A DNA stretch of 13,041 nucleotides, taken from NCBI GenBank assembly GCA_023410875.1, contig JAEYPH010000101.1, forward strand, positions 1 through 13,041, in the 5' to 3' direction. Made by a program: the position numbers and the translations under genes. Below the pieces are notes generated by a model. The model was not told the origin of the DNA and ran no database searches. It was given only the letters and a program-made list of their open reading frames with translations. This document shows, in pieces, positions 1 through 7,239 of the stretch. Within the stretch, counting starts at the first letter, position 1. Every line of letters starts with the position of its first letter. The DNA comes from Bacillota bacterium (GTDB lineage: Bacteria; Bacillota; Clostridia; Christensenellales; UMGS416).

Positions 1-156
1 TATATACCATGGCTCTTCTATCCCTATTGACTGCTCAAACATTGCTGTGAACCGGTTTATGTTTTTCTCCATCCCCATCACCGCTTCCTAATATACCATT
101 TCTCTACGGTTTTGGGAGTAGAGCCTAGAAGCCGACCGACGGTTACATCCCAGTCA

Positions 157-178
157 GGGAATGCGCTTGCGCATTCCC
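157..178. repeat. Perfect 10-bp inverted repeat
   Basis: The arm GGGAATGCGC (157-166) is separated by TT from its exact complement (169-178). As RNA it would fold as a 9-bp stem with a CTTG tetraloop. No T-tract follows on either strand, so a simple intrinsic terminator is not supported. Confidence 0.7.
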
Positions 179-293
179 GGTCGCCCGCAGGCGAGACGGC
201 GGGAGGAAATGGATACGAGCAGTTGGCGGACAAAAAAGCCTGCCTGCAAGCGAAACGTCTTTAAGAAAAAGAATATGAGAGTTAAAGTAAAGA

Positions 294-324
294 TATCGAC
301 TGGCGACATGCGCGGCAGTCGATA
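294..324. repeat. 9-bp inverted repeat with 13-nt loop
   Basis: TATCGACTG (294-302) is exactly complementary to CAGTCGATA (316-324). The function is unknown. It belongs to the cluster of hairpins in the gene-free left end. Confidence 0.6.
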
Positions 325-350
325 AAGGCAGCTATGACAAGTCGTCCGAA

Positions 351-380
351 TCGAAGATGACGCAACAGCGTCATCTTCGA
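351..380. repeat. Perfect 13-bp hairpin with AACA loop
   Basis: TCGAAGATGACGC (351-363) and its exact complement (368-380) enclose the loop AACA. This is the strongest structure in the left intergenic region. It lacks a following T-run on either strand, so it may be a factor-dependent terminator, an RNA domain or a repeat element. Confidence 0.7.
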
Positions 381-415
381 AAGGTAAAGAATATTTGAAC
401 GTTTTCAAAGGCCAG

Positions 416-444
416 TTGACAGTCCATCGGCGATGAAATACCAT
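416..444 (+). promoter_or_regulatory. Sigma-A-like promoter for the MFS-pepF unit
   Basis: A perfect -35 hexamer TTGACA (416-421) is followed after exactly 17 bp by TACCAT (439-444), which matches 4 of 6 consensus -10 positions. Transcription would start near 451, giving a leader of about 23 nt before the GTG at 474. The leader contains the Shine-Dalgarno AGAAGGA (461-467). Confidence 0.55.
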
Positions 445-473
445 GGGGAGGAATCCTCCCAGAAGGAACGACC

Positions 474-1820
474 GTGAAGCTGAACATCCATCCGCTGAAG
501 AACCTTTGCGACCAAAATGGCATCTCTGACAAAGCGCTGCGCCGCGACCTGAGCCTGTTCATCTTCTCCGTTTCTCTGGGGACGGTTTTCTTTGCCATCT
601 CCACCGGCACTCCCTTCACGGGGCTGGCCGTGGCGCTGGGCGCCAACGATCTGTTCTACAGCCTGCTGTTCGCGATACCGATCTCCACCAGCGTACTGCA
701 ATTCTTCGCCTCGTGGCTTATGGAGCGCACGCGCCGCCGCAAGGCCATCTTTATCGCTTCGGGGCTGGTGCAGCGCGCGATGTGGATACCCGTGGCGCTG
801 GTGCCGGTGTTCGTGCCCATGGACGACGGCCAACTGCGCCTGTGGGCGTTGATCGGTCTGCTGACGCTGTCGTCGCTGGCCGGCTCGTTCATGAATGTGA
901 CGTTCTTCTCCTGGCTGGCCGACGTGGTGCCGCTGGCAGTCCGGGGGCGCTATTTAGGCCTGCGCAGCTCCATATCCACAGTGCTGGGCCTGGCCGCCGC
1001 CTTTGCCGCTAGCTTGATATTGGACGCCATCAGCGGCCTGACCGGCTATGTGATCGTTTTTGGTGCAGGCGCGCTGTTTGGCATTGCAGATATCGCGCTG
1101 TTCTTACGGATTCGAGACCCGGCCATGGCCCAAGCCGAGCACCATGAGGGCTTTCTGCGCTCGCTGCGCACGGCCCTGCGGGATCGGGCTTTTCTGGTCT
1201 ATCTTCTGTTTTGGACGGCTTGGATCTTTACATGGAACCTGTCGGGTTCGTTCTTCGCAAAATATTGCCTGGACCAGTTGAACCTGAGCCTGACGGCAAC
1301 GACCTTGGCCGGGCAGGTGGCCGCCAGCGTGATGACGTTTTTGGCCATACAGCGCTGGGGCCGCCTGCTGGATAGCCACGGCTACCGCTGGGTGCTGCTG
1401 CGCTGCGGGCTGGTGGGCTCCCTCACACCGCTGGTGTGGCTGTTCGCAGCACCCGGGCAGTTTTGGCCGCTGCTGGTGTTTTCGCTGCTCAACGGCATGT
1501 TCGTGTGCGGCGTGGATGTAACCAGCGTGCAGATGCTCGTTACGGTGACGCCGCAGCGCAACCGCTCCATCTTCATCGCGCTGTACATGGTGCTGACCAG
1601 CGTGCTGGGTACGTCTTTGGGTTATCTGAGTGGCGGCGCGCTGCTGGATTGGATGGGCGACCTGCATTTCCCTCTGGCGGGATTGGTTATCGATCGCTAC
1701 AAGGTGCTGTTCACCGGCGCAGGTTTTCTGCGGCTGGTGGTCATATTGGTTTTGCTGCCGCTGATGGCGCGCGTCATAGGGACCCATGCCGGGAACACCC
1801 CGGCAGGAAAGGATGGCTGA
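474..1820 (+). CDS. MFS transporter
   Basis: This is an integral membrane protein of the major facilitator superfamily, 448 residues, with about twelve hydrophobic segments starting near residue 26. The loop after the second segment carries a basic motif (METRRRK-like, MERTRRRK around residues 83-90) that corresponds to the MFS motif A position. The stretch ADVVPLAVRGRYLGLR (about 149-164) is a recurring pattern in this transporter branch. The GTG start at 474 is chosen because AGAAGGA lies 6 nt upstream and a good promoter lies just before it. The stop is one base before the pepF start, so the two are surely co-transcribed and probably translationally coupled. The substrate cannot be told from sequence. 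Peptide or sugar export or uptake would suit the neighbours, but that is inference. Confidence 0.85.
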   Translation: MKLNIHPLKNLCDQNGISDKALRRDLSLFIFSVSLGTVFFAISTGTPFTGLAVALGANDLFYSLLFAIPISTSVLQFFASWLMERTRRRKAIFIASGLVQRAMWIPVALVPVFVPMDDGQLRLWALIGLLTLSSLAGSFMNVTFFSWLADVVPLAVRGRYLGLRSSISTVLGLAAAFAASLILDAISGLTGYVIVFGAGALFGIADIALFLRIRDPAMAQAEHHEGFLRSLRTALRDRAFLVYLLFWTAWIFTWNLSGSFFAKYCLDQLNLSLTATTLAGQVAASVMTFLAIQRWGRLLDSHGYRWVLLRCGLVGSLTPLVWLFAAPGQFWPLLVFSLLNGMFVCGVDVTSVQMLVTVTPQRNRSIFIALYMVLTSVLGTSLGYLSGGALLDWMGDLHFPLAGLVIDRYKVLFTGAGFLRLVVILVLLPLMARVIGTHAGNTPAGKDG

Positions 1821-1821
1821 T

Positions 1822-3618
1822 ATGGCTGAAAAGAAGCTCCCGCTGCGGGAAGAGGTGGCCCCACAATACAAATGGCGCCTGGAGGACATGTTCCCCAGCA
1901 ACGACGCATGGGAAACGGAGTATGCCCAAGCCGGCGATCTGATCGCCCGCGCCGAGGGCTTTGCCGACAAGCTGAGCGACGGCGCCGGGATGCTGGCCGA
2001 CGCGCTGGACGCCATGGCCGAGGCGTCACTCACGGTGGAGAGACTGTTCGTGTACGCCCGCATGCGCCGCGATGAGAACAACGCCAACACCCTCTACCAG
2101 GGCATGGCCGACCGCGCGGCCGCCATCAACGTGAAGCTGGAAAGCGCGCTGAGCTACCTGGACCCGGAAATCCTGGCTATGGATGAGGCCGTGTTCCGAG
2201 GTTATGTGCAGGGCGAGCCGCGGCTGGCCGTTTACCGGCAGTTCCTGGACCGCCTGGCCCGCCGACGCGCCCACACGCTGAGCCAGAGCGAGAAGCGCCT
2301 GCTGGCCATGGCCGGCGAGGTGCTGGAAGGCCCACACAACATCTTCGTGATGCTCAACAACGCAGACATGAAGTTCCCGACCGTGACCGGAGAAGACGGC
2401 GAACCGGTGCAGCTGACCCACGGCCGCTACATCCCGATGATGGAGAGCCGCAACCGCGACGTGCGCAAGGGGGCTTTTCAAGCCCTTTATGCGACGTATT
2501 TGGGATATCGCAACACATTGGCCACGACCTACGGCTCCAGCGTAAAGGGCGATGTGTTCGGCGCTCAGGCCCGCAACTTCCCCTCTTCCCTGGCGGCCTC
2601 GCTGCACGGCGACGCTGTGCCGGTGGAGGTGTATGACAACCTGATCGCCACGGTGCGCGCCCACCTGCCGCTGCTGCACCGCTATGTGGCGCTGCGCAAG
2701 CACGCGTTGGGCGTGGACGAGCTGCATATGTACGACCTCTACGTGCCCATCGTGGCTGAGGTGGACATGAAGACAACCTATGCGCAGGCCTGCGACATGC
2801 TGCGCGAGGGCCTCTCGCCGCTGGGCCCGGAATACATCGCCGCCATGAGCGAGGGCTTAAGCTCCGGTTGGGTGGATGTGCTGGAGAACGAGGGTAAATC
2901 CTCCGGCGCCTATTCCTGGGGCGTGTGGGGCACCCACCCCTATGTGCTGATGAACTGGAACGACACGCTGGACAACGCCTACACGCTGGCCCACGAACTG
3001 GGCCACGCCATGCACAGTTATCTGTCCGACCGGTTGCCCTATGTGCAGGCCCAGTACCCGATCCTGCTGGCCGAGGTCGCGTCCACGTTCAACGAGTGCC
3101 TATTCCTGGACTACATGCTCAAGCGCACCCAGGACAAGGACAGCCGCCTGTTCCTGCTGAACCACTTCCTGGAGCAGGTGCGCACCACCGTGATCCGGCA
3201 AGTCATGTTCGCCGAGTTTGAGAAGATCACCCATGAGATGGCTGAGCGGGGCGAGGCGCTGACCGGCGAGGGCTTAAGCGCAGTCTATCGCCAGCTCAAC
3301 GCCGATTATTACGGCCAAGACATGGTGCTGGACAGAGAGATCGACATGGAATGGGCGCGCATCCCCCACTTCTACGGCGCGTTCTATGTCTATAAATACG
3401 CCACCGGCTTCGCCAGCGCCGTGGCGCTGGCCGACGCCGTGCTGACCGGCGGCGAGCCGGCCCGCCAGCGGTATCTGAAGTTCCTGGGCTCCGGCGGCAC
3501 CGACTACCCGCTGAACCTGCTGCGGGAGGCCGGCGTGGACCTGTTGAAGCCCGACGCCGTGGAGGCGTGCTTTGCGCGCTTCGCCGCAATGCTGGAGGAG
3601 ATGGAAGCGCTTCTTTGA
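1822..3618 (+). CDS. pepF: M3 family oligoendopeptidase F
   Basis: This is a cytoplasmic zinc metallopeptidase that cleaves short peptides, 598 residues, matching the usual PepF length of about 600. The N-terminal helical domain begins with a typical RYKWRLEDMFPS-like segment (YKWRLEDMFPSNDAWE). The catalytic motif HELGH is at residues 391-395, and the third zinc ligand is most likely Glu418 in the AEVAST segment, by alignment with thimet oligopeptidase. The C-terminal segment IPHFYGAFYVYKYATG is also characteristic of PepF. An upstream in-frame ATG (1786) exists inside the MFS gene. The ATG at 1822 is preferred because AGGAAAGGA (1805-1813) lies 8 nt before it. The gene follows the transporter with a 1-nt gap and precedes the isomerase by 20 nt, so it is the second gene of the operon. 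Possible roles are turnover of imported or signal-derived peptides. Confidence 0.95.
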   Translation: MAEKKLPLREEVAPQYKWRLEDMFPSNDAWETEYAQAGDLIARAEGFADKLSDGAGMLADALDAMAEASLTVERLFVYARMRRDENNANTLYQGMADRAAAINVKLESALSYLDPEILAMDEAVFRGYVQGEPRLAVYRQFLDRLARRRAHTLSQSEKRLLAMAGEVLEGPHNIFVMLNNADMKFPTVTGEDGEPVQLTHGRYIPMMESRNRDVRKGAFQALYATYLGYRNTLATTYGSSVKGDVFGAQARNFPSSLAASLHGDAVPVEVYDNLIATVRAHLPLLHRYVALRKHALGVDELHMYDLYVPIVAEVDMKTTYAQACDMLREGLSPLGPEYIAAMSEGLSSGWVDVLENEGKSSGAYSWGVWGTHPYVLMNWNDTLDNAYTLAHELGHAMHSYLSDRLPYVQAQYPILLAEVASTFNECLFLDYMLKRTQDKDSRLFLLNHFLEQVRTTVIRQVMFAEFEKITHEMAERGEALTGEGLSAVYRQLNADYYGQDMVLDREIDMEWARIPHFYGAFYVYKYATGFASAVALADAVLTGGEPARQRYLKFLGSGGTDYPLNLLREAGVDLLKPDAVEACFARFAAMLEEMEALL

Positions 3619-3638
3619 GCGCGGACTAGGAGGAAACC

Positions 3639-4442
3639 ATGAAACTGGCCTTTTCCACCATCGGCTGCCCGGAATGGAGCTGGGAGGACATCGTGAGCGC
3701 CGCCGCGGACCTGGGCTATGACGGCGTGGAGGTGCGCGGCGTCAAAAACGAGTTGAGCGCCCCGCGCATCCCACAGTTTTCGGCAGAAAAGCTGCCCGGC
3801 ACCCGTGCGCAACTGCAGAGGCTGAACCTCGCGATCCCTTGCCTCACCAGCGGCTGCGTGCTGGGCGACGCTGCCGGGCATGAGGCGGCGCTGGCCGAAG
3901 CCCGCGCCTACATCGATTGCGCCTCGGCGCTAGGCGCGCAGTTCATCCGTGTGATGGCCGAGAGCACCGCGCAGCCCTCGGCGACCGTGGATGAGGCGCT
4001 GGTGGCCGACGCGCTGTCCTCGCTGGCCCCTTATGCCGCTGCCAAAAGCGTGCAGGTGTTGCTGGAGACCAATGGCATCTATGCCGACAGCGCGCGCCTG
4101 GCTGCGCTGATGCACCGGGTGGATGCGCCGGGATTGGGCGTACTTTGGGACATCCATCACCCGTTCCGCTTCTTCGGCGAGGCTCCGGCGCTCACGGTTG
4201 AGCGCCTGGGACGGTGGATACGCTATGTGCATGTCAAGGATTCCCTGCTGGAGGATGGAAAGCTGCGCTACCGCATGCTGGGCCAGGGCGACCTGCCGGT
4301 GCGCGCCTGCGCGGCAGCGCTGCGTGACATCGGCTATGACGGGTGGTATACTCTGGAGTGGGTGCGCCGCTGGGACATGACGCTGGAGGAGCCCGGCATC
4401 GCCTTCGCCCATTTTGTGGGCACCATGAAGGGTATTTATTAA
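3639..4442 (+). CDS. Sugar phosphate isomerase/epimerase (xylose isomerase-like TIM barrel)
   Basis: This is a 267-residue single-domain TIM barrel of the AP-endonuclease-2/xylose-isomerase-like superfamily. It starts with the usual MKLAFSTIGCPEWSWEDI, and the helix after it ends in GYDGVEVRG. Four likely divalent-metal ligands are in the expected order: Glu143 (LLETN), Asp171 (LWDIHHP), His198 (YVHVKD) and Glu240 (YTLEW). Family members isomerise or epimerise sugars, polyols or inosose-type compounds, and the exact substrate is not predictable here. AGGAGG (3628-3633) is 5 nt before the ATG. The gene lies 20 nt after pepF and 26 nt before the lipoprotein gene, in one transcription unit. A carbohydrate role would fit a sugar-transporting MFS neighbour, but the peptidase between them weakens that argument. 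Confidence 0.88.
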   Translation: MKLAFSTIGCPEWSWEDIVSAAADLGYDGVEVRGVKNELSAPRIPQFSAEKLPGTRAQLQRLNLAIPCLTSGCVLGDAAGHEAALAEARAYIDCASALGAQFIRVMAESTAQPSATVDEALVADALSSLAPYAAAKSVQVLLETNGIYADSARLAALMHRVDAPGLGVLWDIHHPFRFFGEAPALTVERLGRWIRYVHVKDSLLEDGKLRYRMLGQGDLPVRACAAALRDIGYDGWYTLEWVRRWDMTLEEPGIAFAHFVGTMKGIY

Positions 4443-4468
4443 TCTTACATTTCACTGGAGGGTTACCC

Positions 4469-4933
4469 ATGAACAAAGGACGCATTGTTGCCATCGTGGC
4501 CGTGACACTGTTTGTCGCGCTGCTGCTCTTTACCAGCTGCAGCGGCACCCAGACCATGCTCTCCGGTCGCTGGAGCATGACCGGCATCGGCGATGAGGCC
4601 GGCCAAAATCCCCAGCAATACCCGCTGCCCGTGGTCGTGGACATCTACCCCGACGGCCGGGTGGACATGCTGGATTCCTTCTTCGGCACCTACACCCGCG
4701 ATCGTGACACCTACACCTTCGTAAGCGAAGACGGCGAGTTCAAGTCTACCGGCAGCTTCAAGCTGGAATATCCCAATCTGACGATCTTCCCAGACGATGC
4801 GCCGGCGAGCTACATCTTCGAAAAGAAGATGGACCTGAAGGATCTGGAGAAATATCTGGCATCCAAGGCTGCGGCCACGCCGACGCCGGCCGCGCCTGCT
4901 GCCACGGCTACACCTGCCCCCGCTGCTTCTTGA
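4469..4933 (+). CDS. Small predicted lipoprotein
   Basis: The protein has 154 residues. A signal peptide has a basic start (MNKGR), a hydrophobic core (about residues 6-21) and a likely lipobox LFTSC with Cys24 as the lipidated residue. Phe at -3 is a departure from the usual Leu. The mature part begins with an LSGRWSMTG strand and continues with alternating hydrophobic strands and aromatic residues to about 118, suggesting a small beta-barrel of the GxW type. It ends in an Ala/Pro/Thr-rich low-complexity tail (about 133-154). TGGAGGG (4456-4462) is 6 nt before the ATG, which decides the start over longer in-frame options. It is the last gene before the terminator at 5013. Its function is unknown. 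It would be an outer-face, membrane-anchored protein. Confidence 0.8.
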   Translation: MNKGRIVAIVAVTLFVALLLFTSCSGTQTMLSGRWSMTGIGDEAGQNPQQYPLPVVVDIYPDGRVDMLDSFFGTYTRDRDTYTFVSEDGEFKSTGSFKLEYPNLTIFPDDAPASYIFEKKMDLKDLEKYLASKAAATPTPAAPAATATPAPAAS

Positions 4934-5012
4934 CTGTTCCAAACCGCCTCGAAACACCTGAACCCGCCATCGGAGCGGGCGGCACAGAGAACCACGAATC
5001 GGTTCGTTGATG

Positions 5013-5049
5013 AAAAAAGCACTCTTGCCCATGGCAGGAGTGCTTTTTT
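5013..5049. terminator. Strong bidirectional intrinsic terminator
   Basis: Six A residues (5013-5018), a stem GCACTC pairing with GAGTGC, an inner TGCC/GGCA pair, and six T residues (5044-5049) make a textbook terminator readable on both strands. On the + strand it ends the MFS-pepF-isomerase-lipoprotein unit. On the - strand it would end the toxin-antitoxin transcript. Confidence 0.9.
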
Positions 5050-5120
5050 GGTTTCCACGCATTCAAAGGCCAGCCTACCTTTACCGTATCCTCTTCAGGT
5101 CATACAGTAACCAGGTCTAG

Positions 5121-5396
5121 CTAGAACAAATCGCTGTGGGTGCCAGTTCTGGTCAGCGTTAACACCAAAACACCTTCTTCTATGAGATATACCAACAACC
5201 AATCGGGGGTAACGTGACATTCCCTGTGCCCTGCATAGTCTCCGGTTAACTCATGGTCGCGGTTGTTTTGTGGAAGCGGCTGCCCGTCTGCCAGTAAAGC
5301 GATGATTTTATCAAGAAGCGACATGTTCATAGCGCGCCTCTGCATGAGCTTGTAGTCTTTTCGAAAGCGCGCGGTCGGCTTGACTTGATATTTCAT
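5121..5396 (-). CDS. YafQ-type mRNA interferase toxin (RelE superfamily)
   Basis: This is a 91-residue ribosome-dependent mRNA endonuclease toxin. By alignment with E. coli YafQ, whose active site uses His50, His63, Asp67 and His87, the equivalents here are His48 (RDHEL), His61 and Asp65 (HVTPDW) and His87 (GTHSDLF). All are present, so the toxin looks intact. The start ATG overlaps the antitoxin stop in an ATGA arrangement (4 nt), indicating translational coupling. No strong Shine-Dalgarno site of its own is visible, which suits a toxin made only after its antitoxin. Base composition is lower in GC than the flanking operons, consistent with horizontal acquisition. Confidence 0.92.
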   Translation of the reverse strand: MKYQVKPTARFRKDYKLMQRRAMNMSLLDKIIALLADGQPLPQNNRDHELTGDYAGHRECHVTPDWLLVYLIEEGVLVLTLTRTGTHSDLF

Positions 5397-5671
5397 GCTT
5401 TCAAATCCCGAAAGAGTTCATCCAAGTCCGTGTAGCCCTTTACATTCGGATCACGGGCAATTCGTTCCGCTTCTTTCATGGCGGCAATCGTTTGCGCGTT
5501 CGGCGTTCTGGTTATTTCAAACGGAATGCCCTGGGTGCGAACCGCCTGACGCAAAAAAATAGTCATCGCGGTGGTCATATTCAGACCCAAATCCGCAAAC
5601 AGCGTTTCCGCCTGCTTTTTCAATTCACTGTCCATCCGAATACTTACGTTTGTTGTTGTGTTATTCTGCAT
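5393..5671 (-). CDS. RelB/DinJ-family antitoxin
   Basis: This is a 92-residue antitoxin. The N-terminal half (about residues 5-50, TTNVSIRMDSELKKQAE to QGIPFEI) is a typical DinJ ribbon-helix-helix DNA-binding domain. The charged C-terminal half (about 60-92) is expected to wrap around and neutralise the toxin encoded immediately downstream. AGGAG (5681-5685) lies 9 nt before the ATG. As in the family, the antitoxin, alone or with the toxin, is expected to repress its own promoter through the palindrome at 5702-5711. Confidence 0.92.
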   Translation of the reverse strand: MQNNTTTNVSIRMDSELKKQAETLFADLGLNMTTAMTIFLRQAVRTQGIPFEITRTPNAQTIAAMKEAERIARDPNVKGYTDLDELFRDLKA

Positions 5672-5690
5672 TGCACTCAGCTCCTACAAT

Positions 5691-5731
5691 TTCAGTATAT
5701 TCAGTATACTGCACGGTATTTACAATATCAA
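5691..5731 (-). promoter_or_regulatory. Promoter and putative operator of the toxin-antitoxin operon
   Basis: On the - strand TTGATA (5731-5726) is followed after exactly 17 bp by TATACT (5708-5703), a good sigma-A promoter starting RNA about 25 nt before the antitoxin ATG. The -10 lies inside a perfect 10-bp palindrome CAGTATACTG (5702-5711). The 9-mer TTCAGTATA occurs twice in tandem on the + strand (5691-5699 and 5700-5708). This is the expected position for ribbon-helix-helix autorepression. That it is the operator is inferred. Confidence 0.7.
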
Positions 5732-5810
5732 TACATTGGGGCAGAACATACTCTCATATGACTTCTACAGTGTCGACAGGCATTTTTCATGATAAGGTTT
5801 TTTATATAAC

Positions 5811-5839
5811 TTGTATAACGCCCGCTTCTATTGTACGAT
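5811..5839 (+). promoter_or_regulatory. Possible promoter of the degV-family gene
   Basis: TTGTAT (5811-5816), a 17-bp spacer and TACGAT (5834-5839) form a plausible but imperfect sigma-A promoter, starting RNA about 37 nt before the ATG. The region also contains other AT-rich candidates (for example around 5801-5809), so the call is tentative. Confidence 0.35.
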
Positions 5840-5882
5840 GGTTTTGTCATCATTCATCCATTTTCGACCAAAGGAGACGACC

Positions 5883-6764
5883 ATGCCGCAAAACAGCTAT
5901 GTCCTGACCACCGATTCCAACAGCGAGCTGCCGCTTTCGCTAGCCAAGGCTTATAATGTCCCTTTCGTACCCATGAACTACCTGCTGGACGATAAGGAAT
6001 ACTTCTACGATCTGGGTGAAAACACCGACTTCAAGTGGTTCTTCAACAACGTGCGCACTGGCAAGCTGCCCACGACGTCGGCCTATTCTCCGCTTTACTA
6101 TGTGGAGTACTTCCGGCCCTTCCTGGAAGCCGGGCAGGATGTGCTGCATGTGAGCTTTTCCTCGGGCATGTCCGCGACCTTCAGCTACATCGAGGAGGCC
6201 GTGGAAGAGCTCAAAACCCTGTACCCCGACCGGTGTGTGGTGGCCGTGGACACGTTGAGCATTTCCGGCGGTGCTGCGCTGCTGGTGTACGGTGCGCTCA
6301 AGCGCCGCGCCGAGGGCCAAAGCCTGGACGACGTGGCCGCCTGGGTGCGCACAAACGCTCTGCGCGCCCACCACTGGCTCACGGTGAACGACCTGAACCA
6401 CCTGCGCCGCGGCGGGCGCTTAAGCGCCACGACTGCTTTTGTAGGCTCTGTGCTCAACCTGAAACCGATCCTCACCGTCAACCGCGAGGGCAAGGTCGTC
6501 GCGGCGGACAAGGTGACCGGCCGCCGCAAAGCCATGCGCTACCTGGCGGAGCGCGCCGGCGAGCTGGCGGAGGACCCGCAGAACAACGCCTGCGTCATCA
6601 TGCACGCCGATTGCGAGGTGGATGCAGAGGAATTGAAGGCTCAGGTGCTGGCCGTGGCGCCCTTCGCCGAGTGCTTCGTGCAGTTCGTGGGGCCGGTCAT
6701 CGGCACCCACGCCGGCCCCGATGTGCTGGCCGTGTGCTTTTTGGGCAAGGAGCGGACGGTCTAA
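5883..6764 (+). CDS. DegV family protein (fatty-acid-binding FakB type)
   Basis: The protein has 293 residues, the normal DegV length. DegV/FakB proteins bind a fatty acid and present it to the kinase FakA for phosphorylation and entry into phospholipid synthesis. Family marks seen are the N-terminal LTTDSNSELP (8-17), PTTSAYSP (63-70), the SFSSGMSATF loop (91-100), LRRGGRLS (174-181), LKPILTVN (193-200) and the C-terminal GPVIGTHAGP (270-279). The ATG at 5883 is chosen because AAGGAG (5871-5876) is 6 nt upstream, although an in-frame upstream ATG exists at 5811. The gene is monocistronic: the toxin-antitoxin pair diverges from it and a hairpin follows. No FakA gene is in the window. The fatty-acid role is inferred from the family. 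Confidence 0.93.
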   Translation: MPQNSYVLTTDSNSELPLSLAKAYNVPFVPMNYLLDDKEYFYDLGENTDFKWFFNNVRTGKLPTTSAYSPLYYVEYFRPFLEAGQDVLHVSFSSGMSATFSYIEEAVEELKTLYPDRCVVAVDTLSISGGAALLVYGALKRRAEGQSLDDVAAWVRTNALRAHHWLTVNDLNHLRRGGRLSATTAFVGSVLNLKPILTVNREGKVVAADKVTGRRKAMRYLAERAGELAEDPQNNACVIMHADCEVDAEELKAQVLAVAPFAECFVQFVGPVIGTHAGPDVLAVCFLGKERTV

Positions 6765-6782
6765 ACGAGAATACAACATATG

Positions 6783-6808
6783 AAGCGGCAGGGTCTCCCC
6801 TGCCGCTT
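6783..6808. terminator. Hairpin between convergent units
   Basis: AAGCGGCAGGG (6783-6793) is exactly complementary to CCCTGCCGCTT (6798-6808) with a TCTC loop, giving a perfect 11-bp stem. It lies 18 nt after the degV-family stop and 13 nt after the stop of the converging flavoprotein gene. The T-tract is poor on the + strand and modest on the - strand, so it is probably a bidirectional but imperfect terminator. Confidence 0.75.
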
Positions 6809-6821
6809 CTGCTAGCCGATG

Positions 6822-7220
6822 TTAAAACTGAATCGTCCGGAACTCGCCCTGGAAGCTGCAGAACTCCGCCTCGCTATCCTTCAGATATACGAGGCCCAGC
6901 GTCCGGCCGCTCTGCTCATTGTACATGCGGCGCAGCCCTGGCATCACCTCGAAGGCCTTGGCCTGCACGTCGGCGGAATCGTCCATCACGGCGACGCCGC
7001 GCACCCGCAGCCACTGGCCGCCCGGTTTGGTCGTGCTCACTTCCACGTTCGGGTTGGCCTTCAACTGGCTCCAAGTGGCCTTGTGGGTACCGATGCCGAA
7101 GTACAGCCGCCCTTCGTGGAGGAAGGCCAGCCCGAAGGGCCGCACCCGGGGCTTGTCGCCATCCACCGTGGCGAAATAGAACGTGCCGCACTCCAGCAGA
7201 AAATCCAGTATCTCCTGCAT
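6822..7220 (-). CDS. Pyridoxamine 5'-phosphate oxidase family protein
   Basis: The protein has 132 residues, a single split-barrel flavin-binding domain. The N-terminal pattern (FLLECGTFYFATVDGDKPRV to RPFGLAFLHEGRLYFGI, about 7-43), then THKATWSQLKANPNVEVS (45-62) and WLRVRGVAV (70-78), are typical of PPOX-like proteins that bind FMN or F420 and are annotated as general redox proteins. It is much shorter than true PdxH (about 210-220 residues), so vitamin B6 synthesis is unlikely. GGGGAG sits about 8 nt before the ATG. It starts 19 nt after the kdgK stop in the same direction and is the last gene of the aldolase-kinase unit. Its link to sugar acid catabolism is not evident. Confidence 0.87.
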   Translation of the reverse strand: MQEILDFLLECGTFYFATVDGDKPRVRPFGLAFLHEGRLYFGIGTHKATWSQLKANPNVEVSTTKPGGQWLRVRGVAVMDDSADVQAKAFEVMPGLRRMYNEQSGRTLGLVYLKDSEAEFCSFQGEFRTIQF

Positions 7221-7239
7221 ATCTCTTCTCCCCGCTGGC

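Larger units (their letters stand above)
1..415. other. Gene-free stretch rich in inverted repeats
   Basis: No credible protein gene lies here. The reading frames present are short and have no sensible Shine-Dalgarno spacing or family resemblance. The stretch contains four inverted repeats: 102-107/118-123 (6 bp), 157-166/169-178 (10 bp perfect), 294-302/316-324 (9 bp perfect) and 351-363/368-380 (13 bp perfect). A weaker one is 181-185/190-194. All lie upstream of the likely promoter of the next gene (416-444), so they are probably not its leader. They could be the end of an upstream transcript, a structured non-coding RNA or an intergenic repeat element. I recognise no known RNA family. Confidence 0.6.

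Noticed and set aside
209..325. A 38-codon very basic frame on the + strand with GGAGG just before its ATG
   Set aside because: The GGAGG is only 2 nt from the ATG, too close for initiation, and the composition looks like translated low-complexity A-rich DNA. It could be revisited if a transcript is found.
154..444. A 96-codon frame on the - strand across the left gene-free stretch
   Set aside because: It runs through several hairpins and the likely promoter of the MFS gene, has no good ribosome site and resembles no family.
446..460. GGGAGG / CCTCCC inverted repeat just before the MFS ribosome site as a translation-control hairpin
   Set aside because: With the promoter placed at 416-444 the left arm lies upstream of or at the transcription start, so the hairpin would not form in the RNA.
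5702..5711. The palindrome CAGTATACTG as an SOS (LexA) box, as at E. coli dinJ-yafQ
   Set aside because: It does not match the Gram-positive LexA box (GAAC-N4-GTTC) or the longer E. coli box; autorepression by the antitoxin explains it better.
6822..7220. The small flavoprotein as pyridoxamine phosphate oxidase PdxH
   Set aside because: It has 132 residues against about 210-220 for PdxH and sits with sugar-acid genes, so only the broader PPOX family is supported.
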